64,000 nt of DNA, from NCBI RefSeq assembly GCF_029227915.1, contig NC_079878.1, positions 34,437,501-34,501,500 of the forward strand, written 5' to 3'. The stretch's first letter is position 1. Each line of letters starts with the position of its first letter. The notes under the pieces are model-generated. The model did no database searches, was not told the origin of the DNA, and saw nothing but the letters and a program-made list of their open reading frames with translations. Position numbers and translations under genes: made by a program. Below are positions 24,182-37,900 of the stretch, piece after piece. This DNA comes from Hydractinia symbiolongicarpus. Taxonomy: Eukaryota; Cnidaria; Hydrozoa; Anthoathecata; Hydractiniidae.

Positions 24182-27100
24182 GCGATGCAACCTAGTAATA
24201 TGAGAAAAATATCGCTAAATACATATTGGTACGAATACGTGACCCAACCGTTGAAACTCAAACGCACTGACACTGTTAGAAAGTCAGTGAAATGTAGTAT
24301 TTGAAACTGTCTCTGTTTCTTCAGCGCGCGCTAACGGCAAAGATTTGTACCACATTAAAAAAATGACTTTTTTATCTTAATTCTTAAATGAAGCGCTACC
24401 AGAGCGCCCAGTGTAATCGTTGAGTTCCGGCAATCACGTCAAATTAAGAAGAATGTTATTTCTAGGAGTCCAATTGTCTCATTTGTCATATTTATCAGGT
24501 CGCAGTCCAAAGTTAGTTCAATTAAGTCTCACAGTCAATCGTTTCATTGTTAAAAGCGATGCAACCTAGTAATATCAAAAAATGTCGCTAAATACATGTT
24601 GGTACGAATATGTGACCCAACCGTGGTAACTCAAACGGACTGACACCGTTAGAAAGTCAATGAAATGCAGTTTTCGAAACTGTCGCTATTTCTTCTGCGC
24701 GCGATAACGGCTAGGATTGGTCCCACAGTAAAAAATGACTTATTAATCTAAATATTTAAATGAATCGCTACCACAGCGCCCAGTGTAATCGCTGAGTTCC
24801 GGCAATCACGTCAAATTAAGAAGAATGTTATTTCTTGGAGTCCAACTGTCTCATTAATCACATTTATCAGGTCACAGTCCAAAGTTAGTTCAATTAAGTC
24901 CCACAGTCAATCGTTTCATTGTTAAATGCGATGCAACCTAGTAATATCAGAAAAACATCGCTAAATACATGTTTGTATGAATATGTCACCCAACCGTTGA
25001 AACTCAAACGGACTGACACCGTTTGAAAGTCAATGAAATGTAGCTTTTGAAACTGTCGCTATTTGTCCAGCGGGCGATAACTGCTAGGATTGGTCCCACA
25101 GTAAAAAAAGACTTTTTAATCTAAATTTTTAAGTGAAGCGCTACCACAGCGCCCAGTGTAATCGCTGAGTTCCGGCAATCATGTCAAATTTGGAAGAATG
25201 TTATTTCTTGGAGTCCAATTTTCTCATTTATCACATTTATCAGATCACAGTCCAAAGTTAGTTCAATTAAGTCCCACAGTCAATCGTTTCACTGTTAAAG
25301 GCGATGCAACCTAGTAATATCAGATAAATATCGCTAAATACATGTTGGTACGAATATGTGACCCGACCGTTGAAACTCAAGCGGACTGAAACCGTTAGAA
25401 AGTCAGTGAAATGTAGTATTTCAAACTGTCTCTATTTCTTCAGCGCGCGCTAACGGCTAGGATTGGTCCCACAGTAAAAAATGACTTTTTTACCTTAATT
25501 TTTAATTGAAGCACTACCACAGCGCCCAGTGTAATCGCTGAGTTTCGGCAATCATTTCATATTAAAAAGAATGTTATTTCATGGAGTCAACTTGTCTCAC
25601 TTATAAGATTTTTAAGGTCATTATCCAAAATCAGTTCAATTTAGTCCCACAGTCAATCGTTTCACTGTTAAAAGCGATGCAACCTAGTAATATGAGAAAA
25701 ATATCGCTAAATACATGTTGGTACGAATACGTGACTCAACCGTTGAAACTCAAACGCACTGACACTGTTAGAAAGTCAGTGAAATGTAGTATTTGAAACT
25801 GTCTCTGTTTCTTCAGCGCGCGCTAACGGCAAAGATTTGTACCACATTAAAAAAATGACTTTTTTATCCTAATTCTTAAATGAAGCGCTACCAGAGCGCC
25901 CAGTGTAATCGTTGAGTTCCCGCAATCACGTCAAGTTAAGAAGAATGTTATTTCTAGGAGTCCAATTGTCTCATTTGTCATATTTATCAGGTCGCAGTCC
26001 AAAGTTAGTTCAATTAAGTCTCACAGTCAATCGTTTCATTGTTAAAAGCGATGCAACTTAGTAATATCAAACAATGTCGCTAAATACATGTTGGTACGAA
26101 TATGTGACCCAACCGTGGTAACTCAAACGGACTGACACCGTTAGAAAGTCAATGAAATGCAGTTTTCGAAACTGTCGCTATTTCTTCAGCGCGCAAAAAC
26201 GGCTAGGATTGGTCCCACAGTAAAAAATGACTTATTAATCTAAATTTTTAAATGAATCGCTACCTCAGCGCCCAGTGTAATCGCTGAGTTCCGGCAATCA
26301 TGTCAAATTAAGAAGAATGTTATTTGTTGGAGTCAACTTGTCTCACTTATAACATTTGTAAGGTAACAATCCAAAATCAGTTCAATTTAATCCCACAGTC
26401 AATCGTTTTTTTGTTAAAAGCGATACAACCTAGTAACATGAGAAAAATGTCGCTAAATACCCGTTGGTACGAATACGCGACCCAACCGTTGAAACTCAAA
26501 TGGACCGACACTGTTAGAAAGTCAGTGAAATGTAGTATTTGAAACTGTCTCTATTTCTTCAGCGCGCGATAACTGCTAGGATTGGTCCAACAGTAAAAAA
26601 TGACTTTTTTATCTTAATTTTTAATTGAAGCACTACCACAGCGCCCAGTGTAATCGCTGAGTTCCGACAATCATGTCAAATTAAGAAGAATGTTATTTCT
26701 TGGAGTCAACTTGTCTCACTTATAAGATTTTTAAGGTCATTATCCAAAATCAGTTCAATTTAGTCCCACAGTCAATCGTTTCACTGTTAAAAGCGATGCA
26801 ACCTAGTAATATGAGAAAAATATCGCTAAATACATGTTGGTACGAATACGTGACCCAACCGTTGAAACTCAAACGCACTGACACTATTAGAAAGTCAGTG
26901 AAATGTAGTATTTGAAACTGTATCTGTTTCTTCAGCGCGCGCTAACGGCAAAGATTTGTACCACATTAAAAAAATGACTTTTTTATCTTAATTCTTAAAT
27001 GAAGCGCTACCAGAGCGCCCAGAGTAATCGTTGAGTTCCGGCAATCACGTCAAATTAAGAAAAATGTTATTTCTAGGAGTCCAATTGTCTCATTTGTCAT

Positions 27101-27911
27101 ATTTATCAGGTCGCAGTCCAAAGTTAGTTCAATTAAGTCTCACAGTCAATCGTTTCATTGTTAAAAGCGATGCAACCTAGTAATATCAAACAATGTCGCT
27201 AAATACATGTTGGTACGAATATGTGACCCAACCGTGGTAACTCAAACGGACTGACACCGTTAGAAAGTCAATGAAATGCAGTTTTCGAAACTGTCGCTAT
27301 TTCTTCAGCGCGCGATAACGGATAGGATTGGTCCCACAGTAAAAAATGACTTATTAATCTAAATTTTTAAATGAATCGCTACCTCAGCGCCCAGTGTAAT
27401 CGCTGAGTTCCGGCAATCATGTCAAATTAAGAAGAATGTTATTTGTTGGAGTCAACTTGTCTCACTTATAACATTTGTAAGGTCACAATCAAAAATCAGT
27501 TCAATTTAATCCCACAGTCAATCGTTTCTTTGTTAAAAGCGATGCAACCTAGTAACATGAGAAAAATGTCGCTAAATACACGTTGGTACGAATACGCGAC
27601 CCAACCGTTGAAACTCAAATGGACCGACACTGTTATAAAGTCAGTGAAATGTAGTATTTGAAACTGTCTCTATTTCTTCAGCGCGCAGTAACTGCTAGGA
27701 TTGGTCCCACAGTAAAAAATGACTTTTTTATCTTAATTTTTAATTGAAGCACTACCACAGCGCCCAGTGTAATCGCTGAGTTTAGGCAATCATTTCATTT
27801 TAAAAAGAATGTTATTTCTTGGAGTCAACTTGTCTCACTTATAAGATTTTTAAGGTCACTATCCAAAATCAGTTCAATTTAGTCCCACAGTCAATCGTTT
27901 CACTGTTAAAA
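24182..27911 (+). repeat. HOR block III, 10-monomer unit, copy 2 (3730 bp)
   Basis: The same order H K L G H K M H K M recurs with landmarks 24182, 24556, 24928, 25301, 25674, 26048, 26420, 26793, 27167, 27539. Rare bases are shared at a 3726-bp offset: TTATTTCATGGAGTC (21850, 25576), CAGATCACAGTCC, AAAAAAAGACTTTTTAATC, CGTTTTTTTGTTAAAAGCG, and ACCCGTTGGTACG. Local segments do not match; for example the K unit at 26048 ends in TTATTAATCTAAATTTTTAA where 22322 has an M-like tail. Duplication was therefore followed by short conversion tracts. Confidence 0.88.
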
Positions 27912-29029
27912 GCGATGCAACCTAGTAATATGAGAAAAATATCGCTAAATACATGTTGGTACGAATACGTGACCCAACCGTTGAAACTCAAACGCACTGA
28001 CACTGTTAGAAAGTCAGTGAAATGTAGTATTTGAAACTGTCTCTGTTTCTTCAGCGCGCGCTAACGGCAAAAATTTGTACCACATTAAAAAAATGACTTT
28101 GTTATCTTGATTCTTAAATGAAGCGCTACCACAGCGCCCAGTGTAATCGTTGAGTTCCGACAATCACGTCAAATTAAGAAGAATGTTATTTCTAGGAGTC
28201 CAATTGTCTCATTTGTCACATTTATCAGGTCGCAGTCCAAAGTTAGTTCAATTAAGTCTCACATTCAATCGTTTCATTGTTAAAAGCGATGCAACCTAGT
28301 AATATCAAAAAATGTCGCTAAATACATGTTGGTACGAATATGTGACCCAACCGTGGTAACTCAAACGGACTGACACCGTTAGAAAGTCAATGAAATGTAG
28401 TTTTTGAAACTGTCGCTATTTCTTCAGCGCGCGATAACGGATAGGTTTGGTCCCACAGTAAAAAATGACTTATTAATCTAAATTTTTAAATAAATCGCTA
28501 CCACAGCGCCCAGTGTAATCGCCGAGTTCCGGCAATCATGTCAAATTAAGAAGAATGTTATTTGTTGGAGTCAACTTGTCTCATTTGTCACATTTATCAG
28601 GTCGCAGTCCAAAGTTAGTTCAATTAAGTCTCACATTCAATCGTTTCATTGTTAAAAGCGATGCAACCTAGTAATATCAAAAAATGTCGCTAAATACATG
28701 TTGGTACGAATATGTGACCCAACCGTGGTAACTCAAACGGACTGACACCGTTAGAAAGTCAATGAAATGTAGTTTTTAAAACTGTCGCTATTTCTTCAGC
28801 GCGCGATAACGGATAGGTTTGGTCCCACAGTAAAAAATGACTTATTAATCTAAATTTTTAAATGAATCGCTACCACAGCGCCCAGTGTAATCGCCGAGTT
28901 CCGGCAATCATGTCAAATTAAGAAGAATGTTATTTGTTGGAGTCAACTTGTCTCACTTATAACATTTATAAGGTCACAATCCAAAATCAGTTCATTTAAG
29001 TCACACAGTCAATCGTTTTACTGTTAAAA
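27912..29029 (+). repeat. H-K-K trimer with recent single-monomer duplication
   Basis: H 27912, K 28286, K 28658. The stretch about 28205-28576 repeats at 28577-28948 (372 bp). The two share CACATTCAATCG and CGCCGAGTTCC, neither seen elsewhere in the K units I compared. The joint is at about 28577, where AGTCAACTTGTCTC (an M/H-type lead) runs into ATTTGTCACATTTATC (a K-type lead). That is the mark of an unequal crossover one monomer out of step. Confidence 0.85.
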
Positions 29030-32014
29030 GCGATGCAACCTAGTAATATGAGAAAAATATCGCTAAATACATGTTGGTACGAATACGTGACCCAACCGTT
29101 GAAACTCAAACGCACTGACACTGTTAGAAAGTCAGTGAAATGTAGTATTTGAAACTGTCTCTGCTTCTTCAGCGCGGGTTAACGGCAAAGATTTGTACCA
29201 CATTAAAAAAATGACTTTTTTATCTTAATTCTTAAATAAAGCGCTACCACAGCGCCCAGTGTAATCGCTGAGTTCCGGCAATCATGTCAAATTAGGAAGA
29301 ATGTTATATTTCTTGGAGTCCAATTTTCTTATTTATCACATTTATCAGGTCACAGTCCAAAGTTAGTTCAATTAAGTCCCACAGTCAATCGTTGCACTGT
29401 TAAAGGCGATGCAACCCAGTAATATCAGATAAATATCGCTAAATACATGTTGGTACGAATATGTGACCCAACCGTTGAAACTCAAGCGGACTGACACCGT
29501 TAGAAAGTCAGTGAAATGTAGTATTTAAAACTGTCTCTATTTCTTCAGCGCGCGCTAACGGCTAGGATTGGTCCCACAGTAAAAAATGACTTTTTTACCT
29601 TAATTTTTAATTGAAGCACTACCACAGCGCCCAGTGTAATCGCTGAGTTTCGGCAATCATTTCATATTAAAAAGAATGTTGTTTCTTGAAGTCAACTTGT
29701 CTCACTTATAAGATTTTTAAGGTCATTATCCAAAATCAGTTCAAGTTAGTCCCACAGTCAATCGTTTCACTGTTAAAAGCGATGCAACCTAGTAATATGA
29801 GAAAAATATCGCTAAATACATGTTGGTACGAATACGTGACCCAACCATTGAAACTCAAACGCACTGACACTGTTAGAAATTCAGTGAAATGTAGCATTTG
29901 AAACTGTCTCTGTTTCTTCAGCGCGCGCTAACGGCAAAGATTTGTACCACATTAAAAAATGACTTTTTTATCTTAATTCTTAAATGAAGCGCTACCAGAG
30001 CGCCCAGTGTAATCGTTGAGTTCCGGCAATCACGTCAAATTAAGAAGAATGTTATTTCTAGGAGTCCAATTGTCTCATTTGTCATATTTATCAGGTCGCA
30101 GTCCAAAGTTAGTTCAATTAAGTCCCACAGTCAATTGTTTCACTGTTAAAAGCGATGCAACCTAGTAATATCAGATAAATATCGCTGAATATATGTTGGT
30201 ACGAATATGTGACCCAACCGTTGAAACTCAAACGGACTGACACCGTTAGAAAGTCAGTAAATGTAGTATTTGAAACTGGCTCTATTTCTTCTGCTCCCGC
30301 TAACGGCTAGGATTTGTACCACATTAAGAAAATGACTTTTTTTTTTTAATTCTTAAATGAAGCGCTACCAGAGCGCCCAGTGTAATCGTTGAGTTCCGGC
30401 AATCACGTCAAATTAAGAAGAATGTTATTTCTAGGAGTCCAATTGTCTCATTTGTCATATTTATCAGGTCGCAGTCCAAAGTTAGTTCAATTAAGTCTCC
30501 CAGTCAATCGTTTCATTGTTAAAAGCGATGCAACCTAGTAATATCAAACAATGTCGCTAAATACATGTTGGTACGAATATGTGACCCAACCGTGGTAACT
30601 CAAACGGACTGACACCGTTAGAAAGTCAATGAAATGCAGTTTTCGAAACTGTCGCTATTTCTTCAGCGCGCGATAACGGCTAGGATTGGTCCCACAGTAA
30701 AAAATGACTTTTTAATCTAAATTTTTAAATGAATCGCTACCTCAGCGCCCAGTGTAATCGCTGAGTTTCGGCAATCATGTCAAATTAAGAAGAATGTTAC
30801 TTGTTGGAGTCAACTTGTCTCACTTATAACATTTGTAAGGTCACAATCCAAAATCAGTTCAATTTAATCCCACAGTCAATCGTTTCACTGTTAAAAGCGA
30901 TGCAACCTAGTAATATGAGAAAAATATCGCTAAATACATGTTGGTACGAATACGTGACCCAACCATTGAAACTCAAACGCACTGACACTGTTAGAAATTC
31001 AGTGAAATGTAGCATTTGAAACTGTCTCTGTTTCTTCAGCGCACGCTAACGGCAAAGATTTGTACCACATTAAAAAATGACTTTTTTATCTTAATTCTTA
31101 AATGAAGCGCTACCAGAGCGCCCAGTGTAATCGTTGAGTTCCGGCAATCACGTCAAATTAAGAAGAATGTTATTTCTAGGAGTCCAATTGTCTCATTTGT
31201 CATATTTATCAGGTCGCAGTCCAAAGTTAGTTCAATTAAGTCCCTCAGTCAATTGTTTCACTGTTAAAAGCGATGCAACCTAGTAATATCAGATAAATAT
31301 CGCTGAATATATGTTGGTACGAATATGTGACCCAACCGTTGAAACTCAAACGGACTGACACCGTTAGAAAGTCAGTAAATGTAGTATTTGAAACTGGCTC
31401 TATTTCTTCTGCTCCCGCTAACGGCTAGGATTTGTACCACATTAAGAAAATGACTTTTTTATTTTAATTCTTAAATGAAGCGCTACCAGAGCGCCCAGTG
31501 TAATCGTTGAGTTCCGGCAATCACGTCAAATTAAGAAGAATGTTATTTCTAGGAGTCCAATTGTCTCATTTGTCATATTTATCAGGTCGCAGTCCAAAGT
31601 TAGTTCAATTAAGTCTCCCAGTCAATCGTTTCATTGTTAAAAGCGATGCAACCTAGTAATATCAAACAATGTCGCTAAATACATGTTGGTACGAATATGT
31701 GACCCAACCGTGGTAACTCAAACGGACTGACACCGTTAGAAAGTCAATGAAATGCAGTTTTCGAAACTGTCGCTATTTCTTCAGCGCGCGATAACGGCTA
31801 GGATTGGTCCCACAGTAAAAAATGACTTTTTAATCTAAATTTTTAAATGAATCGCTACCTCAGCGCCCAGTGTAATCGCTGAGTTTCGGCAATCATGTCA
31901 AATTAAGAAGAATGTTACTTGTTGGAGTCAACTTGTCTCACCTATAACATTTGTAAGGTCACAATCCAAAATCAGTTCAATTTAATCCCACAGTCAATCG
32001 TTTCTTTGTTAAAA
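29030..32014 (+). repeat. 8-monomer HOR, copy 1 (2985 bp)
   Basis: Landmarks: H 29030, G' 29406, H 29779, I 30152, J 30525, H 30897, I 31270, J 31643. G' has CGTTGCACTGTTAAAGGCG. I has CAATTGTTTCACTG, GCTGAATATATG and TTCTGCTCCCGCTAACGG. J has TCTCCCAGTCAATCG. A 1118-bp H-I-J trimer repeats inside it (29779-30896, 30897-32014), so the 8-mer itself was built from H-G' plus two trimers. Confidence 0.92.
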
Positions 32015-34999
32015 GCGATGCAACCTAGTAATATGAGAAAAATATCGCTAAATACATGTTGGTACGAATACGTGACCCAACCGTTGAAACTCAAACGCAC
32101 TGACACTGTTAGAAAGTCAGTGAAATGTAGTATTTGAAACTGTCTCTGCTTCTTCAGCGCGGGTTAACGGCAAAGATTTGTACCACATTAAAAAAATGAC
32201 TTTTTTATCTTAATTCTTAAATAAAGCGCTACCACAGCGCCCAGTGTAATCGCTGAGTTCCGGCAATCATGTCAAATTAGGAAGAATGTTATATTTCTTG
32301 GAGTCCAATTTTCTTATTTATCACATTTATCAGGTCACAGTCCAAAGTTAGTTCAATTAAGTCCCACAGTCAATCGTTGCACTGTTAAAGGCGATGCAAC
32401 CCAGTAATATCAGATAAATATCGCTAAATACATGTTGGTACGAATATGTGACCCAACCGTTGAAACTCAAGCGGACTGACACCGTTAGAAAGTCAGTGAA
32501 ATGTAGTATTTAAAACTGTCTCTATTTCTTCAGCGCGCGCTAACGGCTAGGATTGGTCCCACAGTAAAAAATGACTTTTTTACCTTAATTTTTAATTGAA
32601 GCACTACCACAGCGCCCAGTGTAATCGCTGAGTTTCGGCAATCATTTCATATTAAAAAGAATGTTGTTTCTTGGAGTCAACTTGTCTCACTTATAAGATT
32701 TTTAAGGTCATTATCCAAAATCAGTTCAAGTTAGTCCCACAGTCAATCGTTTCACTGTTAAAAGCGATGCAACCTAGTAATATGAGAAAAATATCGCTAA
32801 ATACATGTTGGTACGAATACGTGACCCAACCATTGAAACTCAAACGCACTGACACTGTTAGAAATTCAGTGAAATGTAGCATTTGAAACTGTCTCTGTTT
32901 CTTCAGCGCGCGCTAACGGCAAAGATTTGTACCACATTAAAAAATGACTTTTTTATCTTAATTCTTAAATGAAGCGCTACCAGAGCGCCCAGTGTAATCG
33001 TTGAGTTCCGGCAATCACGTCAAATTAAGAAGAATGTTATTTCTAGGAGTCCAATTGTCTCATTTGTCATATTTATCAGGTCGCAGTCCAAAGTTAGTTC
33101 AATTAAGTCCCACAGTCAATTGTTTCACTGTTAAAAGCGATGCAACCTAGTAATATCAGATAAATATCGCTGAATATATGTTGGTACGAATATGTGACCC
33201 AACCGTTGAAACTCAAACGGACTGACACCGTTAGAAAGTCAGTAAATGTAGTATTTGAAACTGGCTCTATTTCTTCTGCTCCCGCTAACGGCTAGGATTT
33301 GTACCACATTAAGAAAATGACTTTTTTTTTTTAATTCTTAAATGAAGCGCTACCAGAGCGCCCAGTGTAATCGTTGAGTTCCGGCAATCACGTCAAATTA
33401 AGAAGAATGTTATTTCTAGGAGTCCAATTGTCTCATTTGTCATATTTATCAGGTCGCAGTCCAAAGTTAGTTCAATTAAGTCTCCCAGTCAATCGTTTCA
33501 TTGTTAAAAGCGATGCAACCTAGTAATATCAAACAATGTCGCTAAATACATGTTGGTACGAATATGTGACCCAACCGTGGTAACTCAAACGGACTGACAC
33601 CGTTAGAAAGTCAATGAAATGCAGTTTTCGAAACTGTCGCTATTTCTTCAGCGCGCGATAACGGCTAGGATTGGTCCCACAGTAAAAAATGACTTTTTAA
33701 TCTAAATTTTTAAATGAATCGCTACCTCAGCGCCCAGTGTAATCGCTGAGTTTCGGCAATCATGTCAAATTAAGAAGAATGTTACTTGTTGGAGTCAACT
33801 TGTCTCACTTATAACATTTGTAAGGTCACAATCCAAAATCAGTTCAATTTAATCCCACAGTCAATCGTTTCACTGTTAAAAGCGATGCAACCTAGTAATA
33901 TGAGAAAAATATCGCTAAATACATGTTGGTACGAATACGTGACCCAACCATTGAAACTCAAACGCACTGACACTGTTAGAAATTCAGTGAAATGTAGCAT
34001 TTGAAACTGTCTCTGTTTCTTCAGCGCGCGCTAACGGCAAAGATTTGTACCACATTAAAAAATGACTTTTTTATCTTAATTCTTAAATGAAGCGCTACCA
34101 GAGCGCCCAGTGTAATCGTTGAGTTCCGGCAATCACGTCAAATTAAGAAGAATGTTATTTCTAGGAGTCCAATTGTCTCATTTGTCATATTTATCAGGTC
34201 GCAGTCCAAAGTTAGTTCAATTAAGTCCCACAGTCAATTGTTTCACTGTTAAAAGCGATGCAACCTAGTAATATCAGATAAATATCGCTGAATATATGTT
34301 GGTACGAATATGTGACCCAACCGTTGAAACTCAAACGGACTGACACCGTTAGAAAGTCAGTAAATGTAGTATTTGAAACTGGCTCTATTTCTTCTGCTCC
34401 CACTAACGGCTAGGATTTGTACCACATTAAGAAAATGACTTTTTTATTTTAATTCTTAAATGTAGCGCTACCAGAGCGCCCAGTGTAATCGTTGAGTTCC
34501 GGCAATCACGTCAAATTAAGAAGAATGTTTTTTCTAGGAGTCCAATTGTCTCATTTGTCATATTTATCAGGTCGCAGTCCAAAGTTAGTTCAATTAAGTC
34601 TCCCAGTCAATCGTTTCATTGTTAAAAGCGATGCAACCTAGTAATATCAAACAATGTCGCTAAATACATGTTGGTACGAATATGTGACCCAACCGTGGTA
34701 ACTCAAACGGACTGACACCGTTAGAAAGTCAATGAAATGCAGTTTTCGAAACTGTCGCTATTTCTTCAGCGCGCGATAACGGCTAGGATTGGTCCCACAG
34801 TAAAAAATGACTTTTTAATCTAAATTTTTAAATGAATCGCTACCTCAGCGCCCAGTGTAATCGCTGAGTTTCGGCAATCATGTCAAATTAAGAAGAATGT
34901 TACTTGTTGGAGTCAACTTGTCTCACTTATAACATTTGTAAGGTCACAATCCAAAATCAGTTCAATTTAATCCCACAGTCAATCGTTTCTGTGTTAAAA
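32015..34999 (+). repeat. 8-monomer HOR, copy 2 (2985 bp)
   Basis: Landmarks 32015, 32391, 32764, 33137, 33510, 33882, 34255 and 34628 each sit exactly 2985 bp after copy 1. Shared rare features include CTGCTTCTTCAGCGCGGGTT, GTTATATTTCTTGG, CGTTGCACTG, and a run of ten T at 30337 and 33322. By eye I find only about ten substitutions, for example CTTGAAGTC/CTTGGAGTC, TCCCTCAG/TCCCACAG, CCCGCTAACGG/CCCACTAACGG and AAATGAAGCGC/AAATGTAGCGC. Sequence match ends near 35131, where CTGTTTCTTCAGCGCGCG replaces CTGCTTCTTCAGCGCGGG. Confidence 0.92.
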
Positions 35000-37900
35000 G
35001 CGATGCAACCTAGTAATATGAGAAAAATATCGCTAAATACATGTTGGTACGAATACGTGACCCAACCGTTGAAACTCAAACGCACTGACACTGTTAGAAA
35101 GTCAGTGAAATGTAGTATTTGAAACTGTCTCTGTTTCTTCAGCGCGCGCTAACGGCAAAAATTTGTACCACATTAAAAAAATGACTTTTTTATCTTGATT
35201 CTTAAATGAAGCGCTACCACAGCGCCCAGTGTAATTGTTGAGTTCCGACAATCACGTCAAATTAAGAAGAATGTTATTTCTAGGAGTCCAATTTTTTCAT
35301 TTATCACATTTATCAGGTCGCAGTCCAAAGTTAGTTCAATTAAGTCCCACAGGCATTCGTTTCACTGTTAAAAGCCATGCAACCTAGAAATTTCAGAAAA
35401 ATATCGCTAAATACATGTCGGTACGAATATGTGACCCAACCATTGTACCTCGAACGGACTGACACCGTTAGAAAGTCAATGAAATGTAGTTTGTGAAAGT
35501 GTCGCTATTTCTTCAGCGCGCGATAACGGCTAGGATTGGTCCCACAGTAAAAAATGAATTACAAATCTAAATTTTTAAATGAAGCGCTACCACAGCGCCC
35601 AGTGTAATCCCTGAGTTCCGGCAATCATGTCAAATTAAGAAGAATATTATTTCCTGGAGTCCAATTTTCTCATTTATCACATTTATCAGGTCACAGTCCA
35701 AAGTTAGTTCAATTAAGTCCCACAGTCAATCGTTGCACTGTTAAAAGCGATGCAACCTAGTAATATCAGATAAATATCGCTAAATACATGTTGGAACGAA
35801 CATGTGACCCAACCGTTTTACCTTAAACGGACTGACACCGTTAGAAAGTCAATAAAATGTAGTTTTTGAAACTGTCGCTATTTCTTCAGCGCGCTATAAC
35901 GGATAGGATTGGTCCCACAGTGAAGAATGACTTATTTATCTAAAATTTTAAATGAAGCGCTACCACAGCGCCCAGTGTAGTCGCTGAGTTCCGGCAATCA
36001 TGTCAAATTAAGAAGAATGTAATTTCTTGGAGTCCAATTTTCTCATTTATCACATTTATCAGGTCACAGTCCAAAGTTTGTTCAATTAAGTACCTCAGTC
36101 AATCGTTTCATTGTTAAAAGCGATGCAACCTAGTAATATCACATAAATATCGCTAAATACATGTTGGAACGAACATGTGACCCAACTGTTTTACCTTAAA
36201 CGGACTGACACCGTTAGAAAGTCAATGAAATGTAGTTTGTGAAAGTGTCGCTATTTCTTCAGCGCGCGATAACGGCTAGGATTGGTCCCACAGTAAAAAA
36301 TGAATTATAAATCTAAATTTTTAAATGAAGCGCTACCACAGCGCCCAGTGTAATCCCTGAGTTCCGGCAATCATGTCAAATTAAGAAGAATATTATTTCC
36401 TGGAGTCCAATTTTCTCATTTATCACATTTATTAGGTCACAGTCCAAAGTTAGTTCAATTAAGTCCCACAGTCAATCGTTGCACTGTTAAAAGCGATGCA
36501 ACCTAGTAATATCAGATAAATATCGCTAAATACATGTTGGAACGAACATGTGACCCAACCGTTTTACCTTAAACGGACTGACACCGTTAGAAAGTCAATA
36601 AAATGTAGTTTTTGAAACTGTCGCTATTTCTTCAGCGCGCTATAACGGATAGGATTGGTCCCACAGTGAAGAATGACTTATTTATCTAAAATTTTAAATG
36701 AAGCATTACCACAGCGCCCAGTGTAATCGCTGAGTTCCGGCATTCATGTCAAATTAAGAAGAATGTTATTTCTTGGAGTCCAATTTTTTCATTTATCACA
36801 TTTATCAGGTCACAGTCCAAAGTTAGTTCAATTAAGTCCCACAGGCATTTGTTTCACTGTTAAAAGCCATGCAACCTAGAAATTTCAGAAAAATATCGCT
36901 AAATACATGTTGGTACGAATATGTGACCCAACCGTTGTACCTTAAACGGACTGACACTGTTAGAAAGTCAATGAAATGTAGTTTTTGAAACTGTCGCTAT
37001 TTCTTCAGCTCGCGATAACGGCTAGGATTGGTCGCACAGTAAAAAATGAATTATAAATCCAAATTTTTAAATGAAGCGCTACCACAGCGCCCAGTGTAAT
37101 CCCTGAGTTCCGGCAATCTTGTCAAATTAAGAACAATATTATTTCCTGTAGTCCAATTTTCTCATTTATCACATTTATCAGGTCACAGTCCAAAGTTAGT
37201 TCAATTAAGTCCCACAGTCAATCCTTTCATTGTTAAAAGCGATGCCACCTAGTAATATCAGATAAATATCGCTAAATACATGTTGGTACGAATATTTGAC
37301 CCAACCGTTGTACCTTAAACGGACTGACACTGTTAGAAAGTCAATGAAATGTAGTTTTTGAAACTGTCGCTAGTTCTTCAGCTCGCGATAACGGCTAGGA
37401 TTGGTCCCACAGTAAAAAATGACTTATGAATCTAAATTTTTAAATGAAGCGCTACCACAGCGCCCAGTGTAGTCGCTGAGTTCCGGCAATCATGTCAAAT
37501 TAAGAAGAATGTAATTTCTTGGAGTCCAATTTTCTCATTTCTCACATTTATCAGGTCACAGTTCAAAGTTAGTTCAATTAAATCCCACAGCCAATCGTTT
37601 CATTGTTAAAAGTGATGCAACCTAGTAATATCAGAAAAACATCGCTAAGTACATGTTGGTACGAATATGTGACCCAGCCGTTGTAACTCAAACGGACTGA
37701 CACTGTTAGAAAGTCAGTAAAATGTAGTATTTGAAACTGTCTCTATTTCTTCAGCGCGCTTACGGCTAGGATTGGTCCCACAGTGAAGAATGACTTATTT
37801 ATCTAAAATTTTAAATGAAGCGCTACCACAGCGCCCAGTGTAATCGCTGAGTTCCGGCAATCATGTCAAATTGAGAAGAATGTTATTTCTTGGCGTCCAA

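Noticed and set aside
30330-30350. Run of ten T (also at 33322) as a polymerase III terminator
   Set aside because: No A/B-box promoter is visible upstream. It is a local slip of the usual CTTTTTTATTTTAATTC in I units.
34221-34403. 60-codon minus-strand open frame
   Set aside because: Satellite sequence of an I unit. The equivalent units at 30152, 31270 and 33137 gave no comparable frame, so there is no sign of coding conservation.
21855-35122. Recurrent 71-72 codon open frames on the plus strand in H and M units (21855, 22598, 22974, 23713, 24089 and others)
   Set aside because: They recur once per H or M unit because the repeat recurs. Nearly all start at TTG (CTTGGAGTC or GTTGGAGTC); only 21855 and 25581 have an ATG. 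They stop at the same TAG/TAA region, have no recognisable domain, and cannot extend because 373 is not a multiple of three and stops occur in each frame.
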